The notes below the pieces were generated by a model. It ran no database searches. It saw nothing but the letters and a program-made list of their open reading frames with translations, and was not told the DNA's origin. Shown one piece after another: positions 14,720 through 18,417 of a stretch of 18,417 nt of DNA. The stretch comes from an uncultured Clostridium sp. (lineage in GTDB: Bacteria > Bacillota > Clostridia > Lachnospirales > Lachnospiraceae), in contig CALHQJ010000057.1 in the NCBI GenBank assembly GCA_938036545.1, positions 1-18,417 of the forward strand, written 5' to 3'. The stretch's first letter is position 1, and each line of letters opens with the position of its first letter. A program made the position numbers and the translations under genes.

Positions 14720-14750
14720 GGTGCCAGGCACCTCATCTGCGAAACAGATG
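14720..14750 (-). promoter_or_regulatory. Two adjacent inverted repeats in the pyrH leader
   Basis: A 13-bp perfect palindrome around a central A (GGTGCC-A-GGCACC, 14720-14732) stands next to a hairpin CATCTG-CGAAA-CAGATG (14734-14750). Both lie within the transcribed leader between the promoter and the pyrH ribosome binding site. There is no T run, so they do not look like a terminator. A role in pyrH control or as a dispersed palindrome is possible but unproven. Confidence 0.45.
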
Positions 14751-14763
14751 GACTCTGGTGATT

Positions 14764-14792
14764 ATTATATCATACTTATCCGGCTTTGGAAA
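14764..14792 (-). promoter_or_regulatory. Extended -10 promoter of the pyrH operon
   Basis: On the minus strand, TATAAT (14764-14769) is preceded by TGA, giving an extended -10 (TGnTATAAT). At 17-nt spacing the -35 is a weak TTTCCA (14787-14792), matching TTGACA at 4 of 6. It lies between the oppA terminator and pyrH, as expected for an independent housekeeping operon. Confidence 0.7.
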
Positions 14793-14802
14793 GACAGGAT
14801 TC

Positions 14803-14840
14803 AAAAAAAGAAGGCCGCTCCTTTCGATTCAGGAACGGCC
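14803..14840 (-). terminator. Rho-independent terminator after the oppA-like gene
   Basis: A 9-bp stem (GGCCGTTCC / GGAGCGGCC, one G-U pair) with a 10-nt loop, followed on the minus strand by TTCTTTTTTT. It starts 20 nt after the oppA-like stop codon and ends the peptide-transporter operon before the pyrH promoter. Confidence 0.88.
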
Positions 14841-14860
14841 CGCTTAAGAACTCTCTTATA

Positions 14861-16603
14861 TTATTTCTGAGTGGTATAACCAAAGAAGAAGTATCCAAGA
14901 GGAGTATAGTACATGCCTTCAATATCGTCAGCCAGCATGTAAGGCTGTGTATAGAAGTACAGAGGAGCTAATACGCTGTCCTGTCCAATCAGAATATCCT
15001 CTGCCTTGTGGAATGCTTCCATACGCTCTTCCGGAACGGTAGTAGCCTTTGCAGCATCAATTAATGCATCGTATTCTGGATTAGAATACTGAGCATCGTT
15101 GTTGCCGCCGTCAGTGTACCACATGTCTAAGAAGGAGCAGGCATCATTGTAGTCAGCAATCCAGCCGTTACGTGCGATCTGGTACTGACCCTGCTTACGG
15201 CTCTCTAAGAATACGTTCCAGTCCTGATTGCTCAGGGTAACGTTTACGCCCAGAACTTCCTGCCACATGCTCTGTAATGCCTCGCCGATTGCTTTGTGCT
15301 TGTCATCGGTATTGAACATATACTCAACAGTTGGGAAGCCTTCGCCGTTTGGATAGCCAGCCTCTGCTAACAGAGCGCGGGCTTCTTCACAGTTTTTCTC
15401 ATAATCTTCTTCAGAAACGCTGTAGTAATCACCACCAACTGTACGGAAATCATCGCCTGCTGCATCTGCATCTACTACACCAGATGGAACGTATCCTGTT
15501 GCAGGAAGCTCACCAGTCTGGGTAACGTTTTCTACCAGGTAGTTTCTGTCAATTGCCAGGGAGAATGCCTTACGGATCTTTGGATCTTTGAATACTTCAT
15601 CTTCAGTGTTGAAGCATACATAGTAGCATCCAATATAATCTGCAACATCAATCTCACCAGAAGCTAAGTAATTTGCAATTTCATCAGTTGGGAAATTGTT
15701 AATGAAATCCAGCTCACCGCTCTTATATGCTGCTAACGTAGCGTTTGCATCATCTAACAGAGTGTACTTAATGCTGTCTGGACCAAGCTTATCATAGTCA
15801 TAGTAAGTCTCGCTCTTTACTGTATTGATGTAGGCGTTGTGAGACCATTCCTGCATCTTGTATGGACCATTGCCAATGTAGGTAGCCGGATCATAGGTCC
15901 ATTCTTCGTTGCCTTCTACCATATCCTGGCGAACCGGGAAGGTAGCCGGAAATGCCATAATCTGCTCGAAATATGGGCAGTCATAGGATAATACGATTTC
16001 CAGAGTCTGATCATCAATAGCCTTAATTGCTAAAGTATCTTTATCAGCGGCTCCAGAAGCAACATCTGCATAACCCTTAACCATATCGATCATGTAGCAG
16101 TAGTCAGCGGCAGTCTCTGGGCTTGCCAGACGCTTCCAGCTGTACTCAAAATCTCCAGCTGTTACAGGCTTGCCGTCAGACCACTGAATGCCTTCACGCA
16201 TTTTGAAAGTGTAAGTAACTGTACCGTCGTCATTTACAACCTTCTCCCAGGATTCAGCCTGACCAGGAGCGGTTGCTGCCTTACCGTTGCCGTCATCTAC
16301 CCACTTAACCAGACCTTCAAACATGTGCTGAACCATAATGCTGCCATCAATTGCAGTATTTAATGCAGGATCAATAGTCTGAGGTTCGGAAGCGATACAA
16401 ATAGCCAGATTGTACTCACCGTCTGCTGCGGCCTCTGTGCTTTCTGCTGCTGCATCACTGCTCTCTGCTGCAGTTGTCTCAGTGCTTGCCGCTGTAGTTG
16501 CTGCTGTAGTTGCTGCGCCATTGTCGCTGCCGCCGCAGGCTGCTAAGGATACAACCATTGCAGAAGCCAGAGCAAGAGACACGATTTTCTTTGTCTTTCT
16601 CAT
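14861..16603 (-). CDS. oppA: Oligopeptide/dipeptide ABC transporter substrate-binding lipoprotein
   Basis: The extracellular receptor of the transporter, of the family 5 solute-binding proteins (SBP_bac_5), 580 aa. It starts with a lipoprotein signal (MRKTKK, hydrophobic stretch, LAAC with the lipidated C23), followed by an Ala/Thr/Ser/Glu-rich linker to about residue 62 that should hold it off the membrane. The binding domain then follows, with ASEPQTIDPALNTAIDG, MFEGLVKW, YTFKMREGIQWSDGKPVTAGDFEYSWKR, IGNGPYKM, and FxVxLSNQDWNVFLESR near the end. The ATG has AAGGAGG 7 nt upstream. It is the last gene after oppD-oppF, a D-F-A order known in some Gram-positive opp operons. Peptide size and specificity cannot be read from the sequence; nickel or other family 5 ligands are less likely. 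Confidence 0.94.
   Translation of the reverse strand: MRKTKKIVSLALASAMVVSLAACGGSDNGAATTAATTAASTETTAAESSDAAAESTEAAADGEYNLAICIASEPQTIDPALNTAIDGSIMVQHMFEGLVKWVDDGNGKAATAPGQAESWEKVVNDDGTVTYTFKMREGIQWSDGKPVTAGDFEYSWKRLASPETAADYCYMIDMVKGYADVASGAADKDTLAIKAIDDQTLEIVLSYDCPYFEQIMAFPATFPVRQDMVEGNEEWTYDPATYIGNGPYKMQEWSHNAYINTVKSETYYDYDKLGPDSIKYTLLDDANATLAAYKSGELDFINNFPTDEIANYLASGEIDVADYIGCYYVCFNTEDEVFKDPKIRKAFSLAIDRNYLVENVTQTGELPATGYVPSGVVDADAAGDDFRTVGGDYYSVSEEDYEKNCEEARALLAEAGYPNGEGFPTVEYMFNTDDKHKAIGEALQSMWQEVLGVNVTLSNQDWNVFLESRKQGQYQIARNGWIADYNDACSFLDMWYTDGGNNDAQYSNPEYDALIDAAKATTVPEERMEAFHKAEDILIGQDSVLAPLYFYTQPYMLADDIEGMYYTPLGYFFFGYTTQK
16491..16514 (-). repeat. Tandem 12-nt repeat in the oppA linker
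   Basis: Two exact copies of a 12-nt unit (GCTGTAGTTGCT on the plus strand) with decayed copies beside it, encoding Ala-Ala-Thr-Thr-type repeats of the lipoprotein linker. Unit changes would alter linker length without changing the reading frame. Confidence 0.6.
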
Positions 16604-16625
16604 AATTTTTCCTCCTTTTTCTTTT

Positions 16626-16679
16626 CCGCAGATAGTTTTCTGCGGGGAATCTATGACAACGCCTCCATATTAAGAGGCG
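16626..16679 (-). promoter_or_regulatory. Two hairpins between oppF and oppA
   Basis: CCGCAGA-TAGTTT-TCTGCGG (16626-16645, 7-bp stem) and CGCCTC-N8-GAGGCG (16660-16679, 6-bp stem) fill the short gap between the oppF stop and the oppA ribosome binding site. Neither has a T run on the minus strand, so they are unlikely to terminate transcription. A likely role is mRNA processing or 3'-end protection that lets the binding protein be made in excess over the ATPases. Confidence 0.5.
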
Positions 16680-16701
16680 CTGTTACCTTGCCATATCTCT
16701 T

Positions 16702-17715
16702 TTACTTGTCCAACAGGTGGCATGCAGCCCAGTGTCCTGGCTCATGTTCCTTGAACTTTGGAGTCTCCATCTTGCACTGCTCTGTCGCATATGGGCAGCG
16801 GGTGTGGAACCGGCATCCGCTAGGCGGATTAATAGGGCTTGGAATATCGCCTTCCAGTACAATTCTGCTGCGGCTGCGGCTAAGCTGTGGGTCCGGTACT
16901 GGAACTGCAGACAATAACGTTTTCGTATATGGATGAATCGGGTTGCGGTTTAATTCATAACTTTCACCTAATTCTACCAGAGAACCTAAATACATAACGC
17001 CAATTCGGTTGGAAATATGACGTACAACAGATAAATCGTGAGCAATAAATAAATAGGTCAGGCCCATTTCTTCCTGCATGTCTTCCAGCATGTTTACAAC
17101 CTGAGACTGGATGGAAACATCCAGTGCGGAAATCGGCTCATCGCATACGATAAACTCCGGTTTTACTGCCAGTGCCCTGGCAATACCGACTCTCTGCTGC
17201 TGACCGCCGGAAAACTCATGGGGATACCGGTTAGCATGTTCGGTATTCAGTCCTACTCGGCGCAGAAGCTCTTTAATCATATCGGTTCTGTCCTGCTTGC
17301 TGGAAGCCAGCTTGTGAATATCAATAGCTTCTCCGATAATCTCGCCTACTGTCATACGAGGGTCCAGAGATGCAGACGGATCCTGGAAGATAATCTGCAT
17401 TTTTCTCCGGTAGGGCAGCATATTAACGGCTTTCAGTTTTCCTAACGGCTTGCCGTCTTCTCCCAGAGGATTGTCATAAATCGGAGTACCATCATAGATA
17501 ATACTTCCGCCTGTAGGCTCGTGAAGGCGAAGAACTGTTCTTCCCAGTGTGGTTTTTCCGCATCCGGACTCACCTACCAGACCTAAGGTTTCTCCTTTTT
17601 TGATAAAAAAGGAAACGTCCTGAACAGCCTGGACTCCTGGTCCCTTCATTCCTTTAATAGGGAAATATTTTCTCAAATTTTTTATCTCAAGGAGAATCTT
17701 CTCATCATGATTCAT
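16702..17715 (-). CDS. oppF: Oligopeptide ABC transporter ATP-binding protein OppF
   Basis: One of the two ATPases that power peptide import, on the cytoplasmic side. The 337 aa show Walker A GESGCGKT (48-55), the Q-loop QDP (Q111), signature FSGGQQQR (168-175), Walker B with catalytic E193 in CDEP, and the H-loop H226. The C-terminal extension (oligo_HPY type) has four cysteines, C301-x5-C307-x6-C314-x17-C332, a pattern that fits a [4Fe-4S] site described for OppD/DppD-type ATPases. The start at 17715 overlaps the oppD stop by 11 nt, with AGGAGG 9 nt upstream, so the two are coupled and expected to form a heterodimer. Choice of opp over dpp is not certain. Confidence 0.95.
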   Translation of the reverse strand: MNHDEKILLEIKNLRKYFPIKGMKGPGVQAVQDVSFFIKKGETLGLVGESGCGKTTLGRTVLRLHEPTGGSIIYDGTPIYDNPLGEDGKPLGKLKAVNMLPYRRKMQIIFQDPSASLDPRMTVGEIIGEAIDIHKLASSKQDRTDMIKELLRRVGLNTEHANRYPHEFSGGQQQRVGIARALAVKPEFIVCDEPISALDVSIQSQVVNMLEDMQEEMGLTYLFIAHDLSVVRHISNRIGVMYLGSLVELGESYELNRNPIHPYTKTLLSAVPVPDPQLSRSRSRIVLEGDIPSPINPPSGCRFHTRCPYATEQCKMETPKFKEHEPGHWAACHLLDK

Positions 17716-18417
17716 TGCCTTTTTCCTCCTTGTTTAATCGTTCCTGAACTCTCAGCCAGCAGGCAGATCTATGATTTTCTCCTATTTCAACGTAAGGAGG
17801 CATTTTCTTTAAACAGATCTTCATGCACTGCTCACAGCGGGGCGCAAAAGGGCATCCCTCCGGCGGATTTAACATATCAACCGGCGTTCCTTCAATAGGA
17901 ATTAACCGTTCATAGCTTTCCGCATCCACACGGGGCATGGAGCGAAGCAGGCCTTTGGTATATGGATGGGACGGATTATAGAAAATATCGTCTACCGGTC
18001 CCTGCTCTACCATCTTACCTGCATACATAACGGATACTTTATCACAAATATCTGCTACTACGCCTAAGTTGTGGGTAATGAAAATAATGCCCATTTTGGT
18101 CTTTTTCTGAAGGTCTTTCATTAATTCCAGAATCTGAGCCTGAATGGTAACATCCAGCGCAGTGGTCGGCTCATCTGCAATTAAAAGCTGTGGATGGCAA
18201 ATAAGTCCCATTGCAATCATAACACGCTGACGCATACCGCCGGAAAACTCATGGGGGTACTGCTTCATACGTTTCTCTACGTTGTTAATTCCAACTAACT
18301 CCATCATTTTCATGGCCTGCTTTTCTGCATCTGCCTTGGAAATGGATTTATCGTGAGCGCGAAGCGCTTCTACCAGCTGGTTTCCAATGGTATATACCGG
18401 ATTTAAACAGGTCATCG
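17705..18417 (-). CDS. oppD: Oligopeptide ABC transporter ATP-binding protein OppD (N-terminal part outside window)
   Basis: The partner ATPase of OppF, with the C-terminal 237 codons or so visible. The frame is still open at the right edge; the ATG at 18415 is internal (in the conserved QDPMxxLNP Q-loop region) and not a start. Visible parts are the signature FSGGMRQR, Walker B LLIADEP, the H-loop as THNLG (Asn where Asp is more common), and the C-terminal oligo_HPY extension with cysteines spaced C-x5-C-x6-C-x17-C exactly as in OppF, plus one extra Cys. Walker A lies beyond the window. The order suggests membrane subunits (oppB, oppC) further upstream in the operon. Confidence 0.95.
   Translation of the reverse strand, partial: MTCLNPVYTIGNQLVEALRAHDKSISKADAEKQAMKMMELVGINNVEKRMKQYPHEFSGGMRQRVMIAMGLICHPQLLIADEPTTALDVTIQAQILELMKDLQKKTKMGIIFITHNLGVVADICDKVSVMYAGKMVEQGPVDDIFYNPSHPYTKGLLRSMPRVDAESYERLIPIEGTPVDMLNPPEGCPFAPRCEQCMKICLKKMPPYVEIGENHRSACWLRVQERLNKEEKGNES

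Noticed and set aside
14690..14731. Longer pyrH frame from a GTG at 14731
   Set aside because: The GTG sits inside the GGTGCC palindrome, has no ribosome binding site, and adds residues not expected before the conserved KxxLLKLSGEA start.
16626..16645. Hairpin upstream of oppA as a terminator for oppF
   Set aside because: On the minus strand it is followed by AAAAGAAAAAGG, not a T run, so intrinsic termination is unlikely.
1..18417. CRISPR array, prophage, transposase, toxin-antitoxin or other defence cassette
   Set aside because: No regularly spaced repeats, no terminal inverted repeats with a transposase frame, and all substantial reading frames are accounted for by core, transport or copper genes, apart from the single Cys-rich gene.

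Overview
The window looks like a chromosomal piece of an anaerobic, moderate-GC Firmicute, most likely a Lachnospiraceae-type Clostridia. The basis is the PolC-type (not DnaE-type) replicative polymerase, the pyrH-frr-uppS-cdsA-dxr-rseP-ispG-polC gene string, strong AGGAGG ribosome binding sites, sigma-A-like promoters and an Ala/Thr/Ser/Glu-rich lipoprotein linker. The taxon is inference; the gene identities are read from motifs. Every gene lies on the minus strand, so transcription runs from high to low coordinates.

From right to left (order of transcription): (1) 18417-14861, the end of an oligopeptide/dipeptide ABC transporter operon: oppD (cut by the window edge), oppF, then an oppA-like lipoprotein, closed by a strong terminator. 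(2) 14792-3894, a housekeeping operon with its own extended -10 promoter: UMP kinase and ribosome recycling factor, an internal hairpin terminator, then uppS (undecaprenyl-PP synthesis), cdsA (CDP-diacylglycerol), dxr and ispG (MEP isoprenoid pathway), rseP (site-2 protease) and polC. It joins isoprenoid precursor supply (dxr, ispG) to the prenyl carrier lipid (uppS) and phospholipid synthesis (cdsA), together with RNA/DNA/protein metabolism genes. (3) 3877-3326, an unrecognised Cys-rich gene after polC whose 5' end appears broken by an in-frame stop or a 1-nt indel. (4) 3266-227, a copper homeostasis operon copA-csoR-small HMA protein, with a consensus promoter and a perfect 24-bp dyad operator at the transcription start. 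(5) 129-1, a tRNA-Pro(CGG) promoter and the 5' part of that tRNA.

Most of the window is ordinary core genome. I see no mobile element, CRISPR array, phage gene or defence system. The points worth a second look are the disrupted start of the Cys-rich gene, the copper operon's control region and its double-CxxC mini-chaperone, several hairpins at operon junctions, and a short direct repeat on either side of copA.
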